Positions 35,267-43,372 of a DNA stretch of 64,000 nt are shown here, one piece after another (position 1 is the stretch's first letter; each line of letters starts with the position of its first letter). The DNA is taken from assembly GCF_011762095.1 (NCBI RefSeq), contig NZ_JAASQO010000014.1, forward strand, positions 33,768 to 97,767, written 5' to 3'. This DNA comes from Parvibaculum indicum (GTDB taxonomy: Bacteria; Pseudomonadota; Alphaproteobacteria; Parvibaculales; Parvibaculaceae). The notes under the pieces were generated by a model. That model saw only the letters and a list, made by a program, of their open reading frames with translations. It did not search any database and was not told where the DNA came from. The position numbers and the translations under genes are program-made.

Positions 35267-36004
35267 ATGGCGGCCATGTCCGAGCCCGACTATCTGGAGG
35301 CGACCGCGAAGGTCGATCACCGTAACGCCGGATTGCGCGCGCTGGCCGAACGTGTCGGCGATGCCGCGACGGCGCGTGAGGCGGCGATCCGTCTGCACGA
35401 TTACGTTCGCGACGAGATCCGATTCGGCTTCTGCGCCCAGATGTACGACCAGTCCGCCTCGCAGGTGCTGAAGGCGGGCATCGGATACGGCCTGACCAAA
35501 TCGACGCTTTTCGTGGCGCTGCTCCGCGCGCTGGGCATTCCCGCCCGTCAGCATTTCGTGGACGTCTCGGCGGACATCCTCCATGGCGTCATGGCGCTGC
35601 GCGCGCCCTTTGCCGATCACTGCTATGTCGAGGTACTGCTCGACGAGGGCTGGGTGCGCGTCGACAGTTTCGCCGTCGACCTGGCGATGGCCGAGGCGGG
35701 CCGGGCCAGATTGCGCCGGGAAGGCCGGCTCATCGGCTATGGCGTGCATATCGACGGCCTGTCCGTCTGGGACGGCCGCCGCGACGCCTTTTGTCAGTTC
35801 GTGGACAATGGCGCGGTGGAGGCGTTCAGCGCGACCGATCGCGGGCTTTATCGCGACATCGACGAGTTCCACGAAAAGGCGGAGGGCTGGAACCGCGTCG
35901 GCCTGCTGGCGCGTCTCTTCATGCCCGCCTTCGTCTCCGCCGCCAATGCGCGCTGCGAAGCGCTGCGCCACGCCCCCGGCCGCATCGCCACCGCGGCGGA
36001 ATAG
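35267..36004 (+). CDS. Transglutaminase-like protein with the catalytic cysteine apparently replaced
   Basis: A 245-residue protein with the transglutaminase-like core. The helix KSTLFVALLRALGIPARQHF (about 78-97), His118 in ADHCYVEVLLDEGW and Asp133 in WVRVDSFAVD are as in the family. In homologues I recall, the nucleophile Cys sits three residues before the helix Lys (as in G-N-C-F-x-K). Here that segment is GIGYGLTKST, with Gly75 at the Cys position. It may therefore be catalytically dead, or use Cys119 next to the His. Cytoplasmic, no signal peptide. ATG 35267 or 35276. Confidence 0.7.
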   Translation: MAAMSEPDYLEATAKVDHRNAGLRALAERVGDAATAREAAIRLHDYVRDEIRFGFCAQMYDQSASQVLKAGIGYGLTKSTLFVALLRALGIPARQHFVDVSADILHGVMALRAPFADHCYVEVLLDEGWVRVDSFAVDLAMAEAGRARLRREGRLIGYGVHIDGLSVWDGRRDAFCQFVDNGAVEAFSATDRGLYRDIDEFHEKAEGWNRVGLLARLFMPAFVSAANARCEALRHAPGRIATAAE

Positions 36005-36005
36005 C

Positions 36006-36449
36006 CTACCGCTCGCCCAGCACCTTCCAAAGGCTCGTCGCCGTCATCACCGTTTCCTCTCCCACGGTGAAGCTGCCGGAGATGAAGACGATCGCCCGCG
36101 TCTTGCGGTCGACCCATGTGCGGCAGGTGACGAGGTCGCCCGTTCTGGCCGTGCCGGTCACGCTGGCCTGCAGGCTCAGCGTCACGCAGCTCTTGCCCTC
36201 CGTGGCACGATGGGCCGCGCCGCCCAGATAGGCGTCGGCAAAGGTCATCAGCATGCCTTCATGCAGCTCGCCATATTCGTTCAGATGGCGCTCATCCACA
36301 TAAAAGGCCGCGACGCGCGTGCCGTCGTCGGTCTCGCGTTCGAAAAGCGGCCCCACATGCGCCTCGAACGGATCGCCCAGGTCCGTCGGCGTGAACCCTT
36401 CCGGCGCCGCGCGCGAGACGGGGGAGGGATATGTCTTGCGCCCGCTCAT
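36006..36449 (-). CDS. PaaI family hotdog thioesterase (147 aa)
   Basis: A single-domain hotdog thioesterase of the PaaI type. The active-site block is RHLNEYGELHEGMLMTFADA (about 52-71), with the family's Asn and His-Glu/Gly-Gly region slightly altered (HEG instead of HGG). The rest is the usual strand pattern ending VMTATSLWKVLG. It hydrolyses acyl- or aryl-CoA esters. ATG at 36449 overlaps the previous gene's stop (ATGA), so the two thioesterases are translationally coupled. Convergent with the transglutaminase-like gene, with 1 bp between them. Confidence 0.82.
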   Translation of the reverse strand: MSGRKTYPSPVSRAAPEGFTPTDLGDPFEAHVGPLFERETDDGTRVAAFYVDERHLNEYGELHEGMLMTFADAYLGGAAHRATEGKSCVTLSLQASVTGTARTGDLVTCRTWVDRKTRAIVFISGSFTVGEETVMTATSLWKVLGER

Positions 36450-36904
36450 GCCTTGCCCCCGTTTTCGCCCGGCTCGCTCTCCAGGCCGTAAATGCCGCTG
36501 GCCGTCATCAATATGCGGCTCCCCACCGTGAACCGGCCGGACAGGAAGAGCACGCTGCGCGTCGCGCGCGTCACCTCCGCCTCGCCCGTCACCACGTCGC
36601 CGAGTTCGCCCGCGCTCACGAAATCGCAATTGAACGAAAGCGTCCTGGCCCGCATCCCCGGCGCGCGCGCCGCCGCCTCGGCCTGCGCCGCCTCGCCCAT
36701 GGCCAGCGAGGCGAGCGACATCGTCATGCCGCCATGCATCCGGTCGATACCGTTCAGGTGATGCGGCGCAATGCGCATCGCGAAACGCACGCCGTCCGGG
36801 CGCTGCTGGCGGTGGATCGGCCCGGTATAGGCGCCATATCCGGTCTCGCGGATCGGCTCGCCGGCCAGCTCGGGGTCTTTCGGGGGATAGGTGAAATCGG
36901 TCAC
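36446..36904 (-). CDS. PaaI family hotdog thioesterase (152 aa)
   Basis: The upstream partner of the coupled thioesterase pair. Its motif HLNGIDRMHGGMTMSLASLA keeps the canonical Asn...HGG of PaaI-type enzymes. The N-terminal TYPPKDPELAGEPIRETGYG precedes the hotdog core. The pair probably forms homotetramers, or possibly hetero-oligomers given the coupling (inference). It is divergent from yjbQ, with 93 bp between the starts. Confidence 0.83.
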   Translation of the reverse strand: MTDFTYPPKDPELAGEPIRETGYGAYTGPIHRQQRPDGVRFAMRIAPHHLNGIDRMHGGMTMSLASLAMGEAAQAEAAARAPGMRARTLSFNCDFVSAGELGDVVTGEAEVTRATRSVLFLSGRFTVGSRILMTASGIYGLESEPGENGGKA

Positions 36905-36997
36905 AAGCTACTGTCTGGACTGGAGGTGGAAGACGGCGTTTGTCTAACCTCTGGATCGGCGCGGCACAAGAAACATGCGGAAAGGGCGATTTCCCTC

Positions 36998-37414
36998 ATG
37001 AAACAGGCAACCGGCATCATCGCCGTGGAGACGAAGGGGCAGGGCTTCACCGACGTCACGCGCGACATCCTGCGCTGGGCGGGCGAAGCGGGGATGCGCG
37101 AAGGGCTGCTCACCCTTTTCATCCGCCACACCTCGGCCTCGCTCCTCATTCAGGAAAACGCCGATCCGGACGTGCTGGCCGATCTCGGCGATGCGCTGGA
37201 CCGGCTGGCGCCCCGCGACGGCGGCTGGCGGCACGACGCGGAAGGGCCCGACGATATGCCCGCCCATATTCGCGCCGCGCTCACCCAGACGCATCTGGCG
37301 ATACCGCTCATCGGCGGCCGTCTGGCGCTGGGCACCTGGCAGGGGATCTATCTCGTGGAGCATCGCGACAGGCCCCATCGGCGGGAACTGGCGTTGCATC
37401 TGATCGGCGAGTGA
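36998..37414 (+). CDS. yjbQ: UPF0047/YjbQ family protein
   Basis: A 138-residue YjbQ-family protein. Signatures are LLTLFIRHTSASLLIQENAD (about 37-56), the HDAEGPDDMPAHIRAAL block (about 79-95), and GRLALGTWQGIYLVEHRDRP (about 107-126) with the three conserved His likely binding a metal. Members can show weak thiamine-phosphate-synthase activity in E. coli; the natural role is not settled. Predicted cytoplasmic trimer. It is followed by a strong bidirectional hairpin. Confidence 0.88.
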   Translation: MKQATGIIAVETKGQGFTDVTRDILRWAGEAGMREGLLTLFIRHTSASLLIQENADPDVLADLGDALDRLAPRDGGWRHDAEGPDDMPAHIRAALTQTHLAIPLIGGRLALGTWQGIYLVEHRDRPHRRELALHLIGE

Positions 37415-37435
37415 GGGGGCGGCTCGAAAGGCGTG

Positions 37436-37483
37436 AAAAGGACCCGGCCCGTCCGGGGGGTGGGGTGTGGGCCGGGCCCTTTT
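37436..37483. terminator. Bidirectional terminator between yjbQ and the OmpA-like gene
   Basis: A 15-bp stem AAAAGGACCCGGCCC / GGGCCGGGCCCTTTT with one G-U pair and an 18-nt loop. It has an A run on the left and a T run on the right, so it can terminate both convergent genes. Confidence 0.8.
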
Positions 37484-37565
37484 CTTCCGGTGCCCTTTCA
37501 AACTGGGGGGCAAGACCAGGACACCGGAAATGCTGTGCGTTTTATTTGTCGGCGGGCGGTGTCTT

Positions 37566-38063
37566 TCAGACGCCGGGGGCCGTGCTGCGCGGGCCGGGCT
37601 GGACCACGCCGATCCAGCGCGTCGGCACGCCGGCCTTTTCAAGCTCGTCCACCACCGAGAACAGGCGCTTGCGGGTCAGCTCGCGCGGCGCATGTTCGGA
37701 AGCGTCGAGTCCGGCGGCGGAGACCGTGATCTGCTGCAGCCCGCCGACCTCTATTTCCTCGGCGGCCGCGTTGATGGCGCGGCGGGCCTCGTCGGTCAGG
37801 GCGGCGCCGTTTTTCCGGAAATAGATCGGATAGGTGATCTGCTTCCCGTCATTCTGGGTAAGCACCACCGGCGAATAGCCGCCGGTCGCCGCCATGGCGG
37901 TGATGACGACCGCGCGCTCCTCCACGGGGCTGCGCGTCAGATCCTGCTCCGACGCGCTATGGGGTCCGGCCGCCAGCGCCCCCGTCGCGGCAAGCGTCGT
38001 CGCGCCCGCGGCAATGGTCGCGGCAGTCAGCGTAATGGCCGTCAGCGTCAGCATCCGTTTCAT
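37566..38063 (-). CDS. Secreted OmpA-like-fold protein
   Basis: A 165-residue exported protein with a signal peptide (MLTLTAITLTAATIAAGATT, then AATGALA). The mature domain has a strand-helix-strand pattern reminiscent of the OmpA C-terminal fold: ITYPIYFRKNGAALTDEARR, ITVSAAGLDASEHAPRELTR, KRLFSVVDELEKAGVP. The usual peptidoglycan-binding Asp and Arg (in GHTD...S..RA) are not both evident, so ligand binding may be lost or different. ATG at 38063 follows GGGGCGAGAG. It is monocistronic. Confidence 0.6.
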   Translation of the reverse strand: MKRMLTLTAITLTAATIAAGATTLAATGALAAGPHSASEQDLTRSPVEERAVVITAMAATGGYSPVVLTQNDGKQITYPIYFRKNGAALTDEARRAINAAAEEIEVGGLQQITVSAAGLDASEHAPRELTRKRLFSVVDELEKAGVPTRWIGVVQPGPRSTAPGV

Positions 38064-38417
38064 CTCTCGCCCCTTCCTGCCCGGCGGAAGTGCCGGTGCA
38101 TTTCTGCGAAACCAGTTGTTCGATGCTGCAAATCTGGGCTGCGAATGTGGCCGGGGAGAGTGGGGGAACCGGCGTAAGGTGGGAAATTTTGAGGCGATTC
38201 TGCGGCGGGCCTCTCCGGCGGAACGCCGGATTCGCGGATTGTTCACCCCGCCTGACGTAGCGCCGACCGGCCCTGGCGGGGAGATTCCGCTTTGCGCCCC
38301 CCGTCCGGCCCGTTATGTTGCGGCCCCAAAAGGCGGGTTCGAAAAAGGCACCAAGACCTTCGCAGCCGGCTTTGGAACACCCGCCTCATTCAGAAGCAGA
38401 TTTTCGGGAGAGCCCCC

Positions 38418-39638
38418 ATGAGCAGAGAAGCAGTGATCGTGTCCACCGCCCGTACCGGCCTGGCCAAGTCCGGCCGCGGCGGTTTCAACATCACCCATGG
38501 CGCCGCGATGGGCGGCCACGCCATCAAGCACGCCGTCCAGCGCGCGGGCATCGAGCCGGGCGACGTCGAGGACGTGATCATGGGCTGCGGCCAGCCGGAA
38601 GGCGCCACGGGCCAGAACGTCGCGCGCACCGCCGCCATCTGGGCCGGCTGCCCGGTCACGACGTCCGGCACCACGGTCAACCGTTTCTGCTCGTCGGGCC
38701 TCCAGACCATCGCCATGGCCTCGGGCCGCGTGGTCAATGAAGGCGTGCCGGTCGCCATCGGCGCGGGCGTCGAGTCCATCTCGCTGGTGCAGCTCGGCGG
38801 CATGAACCTCAACCACATCACCGAAGAGCATCTGATGGCCACCAAGCCGGAGCTCTGGATGTCGATGCTGGAAACGGCCGAACTCGTGGCCGAGCGCTAT
38901 GGCGTCTCCCGCGAGGCGCAGGACGAATATGCGCTGCGCAGCCAGCAGCGTATCGCCGCCGCGCAGGAAAACGGCATCTTCAAGGACGAAATCGTCCCGA
39001 TGCAGACCAAGATGAAGCAGGTCAACAAGGAAACCGGCGAAGAAACCATCGTCGACTATCTTGTCGATCGCGACGAGTGCAACCGTCCCGGCACCACGCT
39101 GGAATCGCTCCAGGGCCTGAAGCCGGTCTTCAAGGGCGGCCAGAAGGTGAAGGAAGGCAAGTACGTCACCGCCGGTAACGCCTCGCAGCTTTCCGACGGC
39201 GCCGCCGCCGTGGTCATCATGGAAGGCAAGGAAGCCGAGAAGCGCGGCCTGAAGCCGCTCGGCGCCTTCCGCGGTTTCGCGGTCGCCGGTTGCGAGCCCG
39301 ACGAAATGGGCATCGGCCCGGTCTTCGCCGTGCCGCGCCTTCTGGAGCGCGCGGGCCTCAAGGTCGACGACATCGACCTGTGGGAGCTGAACGAAGCCTT
39401 TGCCAGCCAGTGCCTCTACTGCCGCGACACGCTGGGCATCGACCCGGAGAAGTACAACGTCAATGGCGGCTCCATCGCCATCGGCCATCCCTACGGCATG
39501 ACCGGCGCCCGCTGCACCGGCCACATCCTTCTCGAAGGCCAGCGCCGCAAGGCCGCCGGCCAGAACGTGAAATACGGTGTGGTCACCATGTGCATCGGCG
39601 GTGGCATGGGCGCCGCCGGCCTGTTCGAGATTTTCTAA
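38418..39638 (+). CDS. Acetyl-CoA acetyltransferase (thiolase)
   Basis: A 406-residue thiolase, a paralogue of the one at 12213. Nucleophile Cys91 is in [10 protein letters not shown]. Also visible are [12 protein letters not shown], the active-site His in [11 protein letters not shown] and the second Cys in [11 protein letters not shown] (Cys about 392). It performs thiolysis or acetoacetyl-CoA formation. It stands alone, which suits a biosynthetic or auxiliary catabolic role. ATG at 38418 follows GGGAG. The 3' end is unusual: the codons for the final Leu-Phe-Glu-Ile-Phe-stop lie within a hairpin, and a synonymous copy of the last nine codons follows downstream. Confidence 0.88.
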   Translation: MSREAVIVSTARTGLAKSGRGGFNITHGAAMGGHAIKHAVQRAGIEPGDVEDVIMGCGQPEGATGQNVARTAAIWAGCPVTTSGTTVNRFCSSGLQTIAMASGRVVNEGVPVAIGAGVESISLVQLGGMNLNHITEEHLMATKPELWMSMLETAELVAERYGVSREAQDEYALRSQQRIAAAQENGIFKDEIVPMQTKMKQVNKETGEETIVDYLVDRDECNRPGTTLESLQGLKPVFKGGQKVKEGKYVTAGNASQLSDGAAAVVIMEGKEAEKRGLKPLGAFRGFAVAGCEPDEMGIGPVFAVPRLLERAGLKVDDIDLWELNEAFASQCLYCRDTLGIDPEKYNVNGGSIAIGHPYGMTGARCTGHILLEGQRRKAAGQNVKYGVVTMCIGGGMGAAGLFEIF

Positions 39639-39810
39639 TCTCGAAACAGGACGGCTAAGGCGCCCATGACTCAAAGTTGCTGACATCACGAAGGTGATGT
39701 CAGCGGGCGCCGCGGGTCTCTTTGAAATCTTCTGATTTCAAAGAGACCGCAAAAGCGCCCATGAACTAACTATCGCTGAAATCGCTTGAGCGATTTCAGC
39801 GGGCGCTGCG
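39609..39810 (+). repeat. Tandem 'echo' of the thiolase 3' end with four hairpins
   Basis: Unit 1 starts inside the gene: a stem at 39620-39632/39637-39650 (13 bp, one bulge, loop TTCT) spans the stop codon. A GCTGACATCAC/GTGATGTCAGC hairpin follows (39679-39704), framed by GGCGCCC/GGGCGCC (39659-39665, 39705-39711). Unit 2 repeats the order: bases 39707-39736 again encode [13 protein letters not shown] with nearly every codon changed synonymously, folding into a perfect 15-bp stem (39715-39729/39734-39748, loop TTCT). An 11-bp hairpin (39775-39800) framed by AGCGCCC/GGGCGCT follows. Confidence 0.85.
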
Positions 39811-39824
39811 ACCCGAAACGATTC

Positions 39825-39856
39825 AAGGCCTGCGGATAACCCCGCAGGCCTTTTTT
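39825..39856 (+). terminator. Intrinsic terminator of the thiolase gene
   Basis: An 11-bp stem AAGGCCTGCGG / CCGCAGGCCTT with a 6-nt loop runs straight into TTTTTT. This is a textbook rho-independent terminator placed after the echo repeats, so the repeats are transcribed with the thiolase message. Confidence 0.88.
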
Positions 39857-39866
39857 CATCCTTCAG

Positions 39867-39949
39867 TGTCATCCCGGGCTTGTCCCGGGACCCAGGGGCG
39901 ACAAGCGCCGTGCATGCGGCCCTGGACCCCGGCATGAAGCCGGGGTGAC
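39867..39949. repeat. Interspersed repeat family B, inverted pair
   Basis: 'tgtcatcccgggcttgtcccgggacccaggg' faces '...ccctggaccccggcatgaagccggggtgac'. It is the first of several gtcatcccgg-type palindromes between here and 57.9 kb. With the echo repeats and terminator it fills the 379-bp gap between the thiolase and the MaoC gene; nothing else is seen there. Confidence 0.85.
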
Positions 39950-40017
39950 GCATCTGTCTTTCCTTTCCGGCCCGCATCGCCTGTATGCTGCGCGCACAAG
40001 CATCCACGGGAGGAACC

Positions 40018-40458
40018 ATGCGCTATTTCGACGATTTCGAAATCGGGGAACGTCACGACATTCCGGCATCCTACGAGATGACGCGCGACGAGATCGTCTC
40101 ATTCGCGGGCAAATGGGACCCGCAGCCCTTTCACGTGGATGAGGAGGCCGCGGCAAAATCCGTCTACGGCACGCTGACGGCCTGCGGCACGCATATCCAG
40201 GCGGTCGTGCTCTGGCTCGCCGCGCGCCTGCCCGAAGAGACCGCCGTCATTGGTGCGCTCGGCTATGACGAGGTCCGCTTTCTCAAGCCCGCAAGGCTCG
40301 GTGACACGCTCCGCCTCGCCATCGAATGCATCGAGACCAAACCCTCCTCGTCGAAGCCCGACCGGGGCGTGGTGAAGAACCGCCACATCCTGATGAACCG
40401 GGACGGCGAAACGATCTTCACCCAGATCACGACGCTTCTCATCGCAAGAAACGGATGA
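40018..40458 (+). CDS. MaoC family dehydratase
   Basis: A 146-residue single-hotdog MaoC-type hydratase. The motif FAGKWDPQPFHVDEEAAAKS (about 34-53) carries the catalytic Asp and His; GTLTACGTHIQA follows. It hydrates or dehydrates enoyl- or hydroxyacyl-CoA esters. ATG at 40018 has a strong GGGAGGAACC. It lies downstream of repeats and a terminator, so it has its own promoter or a distant one. Confidence 0.85.
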   Translation: MRYFDDFEIGERHDIPASYEMTRDEIVSFAGKWDPQPFHVDEEAAAKSVYGTLTACGTHIQAVVLWLAARLPEETAVIGALGYDEVRFLKPARLGDTLRLAIECIETKPSSSKPDRGVVKNRHILMNRDGETIFTQITTLLIARNG

Positions 40459-40510
40459 GAAGCAGAAGATGACATGATCGGCGGCGCGGACACATGAGGT
40501 GGTTTTCCCC

Positions 40511-40685
40511 TCGGTGTCATCCTGCCGGGCCATCCACGTCTTTGCGCCGGAACGAGGCACGACGCGGCAGCGTCAAACTCCGGTGTCATCCCGGCGAAAG
40601 CCGGGACCCACTCGCAAAATCCGCCTGCCGCAGCAACTGCTAATGGATCCCGGCCACCTTCACATGCAAAGAGGGCCGGGATGAC
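40511..40685. repeat. Interspersed repeat family B, composite copy
   Basis: A partial copy (40511-40545) precedes a full inverted pair at 40583-40685, starting 'tgtcatcccggcgaaagccgggaccca' and ending in 'ccaccttcacatgcaaag' plus 'agggccgggatgac'. The same 'ccaccttcacatgcaaag' arm recurs at 56167-56184 and inverted at 50093-50106. The 305-bp gap 40459-40763 holds only these repeats and a short AT-richer stretch. Confidence 0.8.
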
Positions 40686-40763
40686 GCATTTTTTCTTGTC
40701 TTTTATTTTTCCGACGACAGCGTGGCTGTAGGGCTTGCTTCGAGCAGCAAAAAAGTTGGCAGC

Positions 40764-40973
40764 ATGAACGATGAGATAAATCGAAAATGGTCTGAACTGG
40801 TCTCGCGTGTAGAAGCTCTCGATATCGAGAGACGTCACCTGGCAATGAGAAGTAACCGAAATCCAGCGAATGACTATCTCCACATGAAGTCGATGGATGT
40901 GATCCAGCGCCATAGTGAAGCGTGCAAGGCTCCATCAGATTTCACAGAAAGACATGGCATCTACGTTCGCTGA
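40764..40973 (+). CDS. Possible small protein (69 aa), AT-richer
   Basis: A 69-residue reading frame from ATG at 40764: charged, helical (NDEINRKWSELVSRVEALDI, ending FTERHGIYVR), with no signal or membrane segment. Base composition is lower in GC than its neighbours, and no clear RBS is seen. It is not recognised. The alternation of charged and hydrophobic residues makes a real peptide plausible, but it may be a chance frame in a recently acquired patch. Confidence 0.3.
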   Translation: MNDEINRKWSELVSRVEALDIERRHLAMRSNRNPANDYLHMKSMDVIQRHSEACKAPSDFTERHGIYVR

Positions 40974-41007
40974 GGGTGACATGAGGGACTGCGAGTATCG
41001 ACAGACC

Positions 41008-41042
41008 AAAAAAAGCGCCGGAACCCCGAAAGGTCCCGGCGC
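41008..41042 (-). terminator. Intrinsic terminator of the mpaB-acyl-CoA dehydrogenase unit
   Basis: Read on the minus strand: an 11-bp stem (GCGCCGGGACC / GGTTCCGGCGC, one wobble) followed by seven T. It lies about 40 bp after the acyl-CoA dehydrogenase stop. Confidence 0.85.
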
Positions 41043-41081
41043 AAGTGCCCTCTCCCCCAAGAGGCAGCTGAGGGCGGGAGG

Positions 41082-42284
41082 TTAGAGTCCCAGAACGAGC
41101 TTCGCCATGATGTTGCGCTGAACCTCGTTCGAGCCGCCATAGATCGAGGCGGCGCGGTTGTTGAGATAGCTCGGCATGAAGACCATGCCGTCCGCGGGCC
41201 CGATGGGTGCCACATTGGAGCCGGGCTCGCGCGCATCCATCTGATCCACGCCCGCATAATAGGCGATGGTCTCGATGGCGATTTCGTCGAGGCGCTGGCG
41301 CATCTCCGTGCCCTTGGTCTTGAGCATGGAGGAGGCGGGGCCGGGGTTCTTCCCGCCCGCCAGTTCCGCCATCACGCGGTGTTCCGTCATCTCGATGGAT
41401 TTGAGTTCGATCTCGGCTTCCGAGAGCTTGCGCGAGAACGTGCCGTCGTCGATCAGCCGCTCGCCCGTGCCCGCCTTCTCGGCGGAGGCGACGGCGCGGA
41501 TTTTTTCGACGCCTTCCCAAAGCCCCGGCGCCGACGAGCCGCCGCGCTCGAACTCCAGCAGATATTTCGCGACCGTCCAGCCCTGGTTTTCCTCGCCCAC
41601 GCGGTTCGTCGCCGGCACGCGCACATCGTCGAAAAAGACCTGGTTCACTTCATGCTCGCCCGCCAGCGTGATGATCGGATCGATCTTGATGCCCGGCGTG
41701 TCCATGTCGATCAGCACGAAGGTGATGCCTTCCTGTGGCTTGCCCGAATTGTCGGTGCGCACCAGGCAGAACATGCGATTGGCGAAATGCGCATGCGTCG
41801 TCCAGATCTTCGTGCCGTTGATGACATACTCGTCGCCCTCGCGCACCGCCTTGCATTGCAGCGAGGCAAGGTCGGAGCCCGATCCGGGTTCGGAATATCC
41901 CTGACACCAATAGTCCTCGCCGGAAAGGATGCGCGGCAGGTAGAACTCTTTCTGCGCCTTGGTGCCGAACTTCATCAGCATCGGCCCGCACATGCGAAGC
42001 CCCATGGGCGACAGATGCGGCGTGCCCGCCCGCGCGCATTCCGACGCGAAGATATATTTCTGCATCTCCGTCCAGCCCGTACCGCCATATTCGGCGGGCC
42101 AGTTGGGCGCCACCCAGCCTTTCTCGTAGAGCACTTTCTGCCAGGCGAGATTCCACTGCTTGTCGGTGAAGACCGAGGTGGTGAGCTTGCCCGCCTCGCG
42201 CAGTTCCGGCGTCAGCTTCTCGTCGAGAAAGGCGCGAACCTCGTCGCGGAAGGCCGCGTCCTCGGGCTTGAAATAGAGATCCAT
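41082..42284 (-). CDS. Acyl-CoA dehydrogenase (400 aa)
   Basis: An FAD-dependent acyl-CoA dehydrogenase: GYSEPGSGSDLASLQCKAV (about 133-151), TKIWTTHAHFANRMF, LLEFERGGSSAPG and the C-terminal IYGGSNEVQRNIMAKLVLGL. As in several long-chain/steroid-type dehydrogenases, Gly replaces Glu in the YGG motif, so the base must come from elsewhere. It is paralogous to the protein at 44206-45417, with an identical GGSNEVQRNIMAK block. It lies 30 bp downstream of the MpaB-type gene on the same strand, forming a two-gene unit with its own terminator. Confidence 0.87.
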   Translation of the reverse strand: MDLYFKPEDAAFRDEVRAFLDEKLTPELREAGKLTTSVFTDKQWNLAWQKVLYEKGWVAPNWPAEYGGTGWTEMQKYIFASECARAGTPHLSPMGLRMCGPMLMKFGTKAQKEFYLPRILSGEDYWCQGYSEPGSGSDLASLQCKAVREGDEYVINGTKIWTTHAHFANRMFCLVRTDNSGKPQEGITFVLIDMDTPGIKIDPIITLAGEHEVNQVFFDDVRVPATNRVGEENQGWTVAKYLLEFERGGSSAPGLWEGVEKIRAVASAEKAGTGERLIDDGTFSRKLSEAEIELKSIEMTEHRVMAELAGGKNPGPASSMLKTKGTEMRQRLDEIAIETIAYYAGVDQMDAREPGSNVAPIGPADGMVFMPSYLNNRAASIYGGSNEVQRNIMAKLVLGL

Positions 42285-42314
42285 TGTTCTTCTTCTGTCG
42301 CTGTCGGATGTGAG

Positions 42315-43232
42315 CTATCGCAGGCAGTCTGTCGAGACTCCCATCCGGCGGCAAGCCTGATTGGCGGGCGTGTCGGGCATCCGGCGGACGGCCGACCCTG
42401 CGGCACCGGCCAGCGCGCGCACCATCGGACGTACCGTCGGCCTGACGAAAGGCGACACCTGCACGCCGCATTGGTCCTGCAATTTTTTCGGCAAAAGATC
42501 GATCGCCGCCTGCGTCACGAGCCGCTGCATCGGCTTGCCTGCTGCGCCCAGCGGCGTCGCATTGCGCACCAGCGCCAGGAATTCGTGCACCGTCTCGTTC
42601 GCATAGAGCTTCGGCGTCATCTCCTCCATATAGGCTTCCGCCTCCGCCTTCGAGGTCGGCACCCATTCCGCGCCGAAGCCCTTGCCGATGATTTCGCCCT
42701 CGCGGAAATAGCGGTCCTGATCCTCAAGCGAGAGCTTCGGGTCGGCATAGCGGATATAGGAATTGAGGAAGCCCCAGGCCGCCGTCACATGCACCCATGT
42801 CAGCAGTTCGGGCTGCATGGCGCGATAGGGGTCGCCGTCATGCGTGGTGCCGGTCACGCGCTCATGCATGCGCGTCACGCGGTCGAAGGTCGTCTCGGCC
42901 ACCTTGGTCGGGCCATAGGTCACGCAGGCCGCCGCCATGCCGGTGCGCTCCATGCGCTTGATCGGGTCGACCTTGAAGGTCGAGTGATCCCACACGCCCG
43001 CGCGCACATGCTTTTCCGACAGTTCGAGGATCACGGCGGCGATCCCGCCCACCGCGCTCACCACCGGATTGGCGCTCACCTTCCAGCCCATGGAGCCGGG
43101 GCCCAGCAGGCCGGGATCGCCTTCCGGGCTCAGGAAATCGATCCCCGGAAACGGCGATCCGGATTTGCGCGCGCGCGGTGCCGTTTCGGCATGGTCGCGT
43201 TTCAGCATGGGGGTGTCGCTCTGGACTGACAT
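42315..43232 (-). CDS. MpaB/DUF2236-type oxygenase family protein
   Basis: A 305-residue protein of the DUF2236 group that includes MpaB and rubber oxygenase-related proteins. Typical landmarks are RMHERVTGTTHDGDPYRAM (about 134-152) and PELLTWVHVTAAWGFLNSYI with the conserved Trp-x-His. These residues are expected to form a heme or oxygenase site in the family. There is no signal peptide. ATG at 43232 follows GGAGGAGGCC. Divergent from a TetR regulator, with a palindrome between them, and co-directional with an acyl-CoA dehydrogenase; an oxidative lipid or terpenoid pathway is a reasonable inference. Confidence 0.78.
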   Translation of the reverse strand: MSVQSDTPMLKRDHAETAPRARKSGSPFPGIDFLSPEGDPGLLGPGSMGWKVSANPVVSAVGGIAAVILELSEKHVRAGVWDHSTFKVDPIKRMERTGMAAACVTYGPTKVAETTFDRVTRMHERVTGTTHDGDPYRAMQPELLTWVHVTAAWGFLNSYIRYADPKLSLEDQDRYFREGEIIGKGFGAEWVPTSKAEAEAYMEEMTPKLYANETVHEFLALVRNATPLGAAGKPMQRLVTQAAIDLLPKKLQDQCGVQVSPFVRPTVRPMVRALAGAAGSAVRRMPDTPANQACRRMGVSTDCLR

Positions 43233-43295
43233 GGATGGCCTCCTCCGCCGGATTCCTGACGGCATTTGCATGCCGCGAACTCCCCTCAATATAAT

Positions 43296-43311
43296 CCAAG
43301 TAATTACTCGG
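43296..43311. promoter_or_regulatory. Candidate TetR operator
   Basis: CCAAGTAATTACTCGG is a 16-bp palindrome with 14 symmetric positions, in the 140-bp divergent gap between the MpaB-type and TetR genes, 64 bp and 62 bp from the two starts. It is AT-rich at its centre and the only strong palindrome there, so it is the likely binding site of the adjacent TetR protein. Confidence 0.6.
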
Positions 43312-43372
43312 AAAACTCGGATTTGGAAGCGCGCCGAAGGCCGCTCTCACGGTTCCGCCGGAAAGGCGCCAA

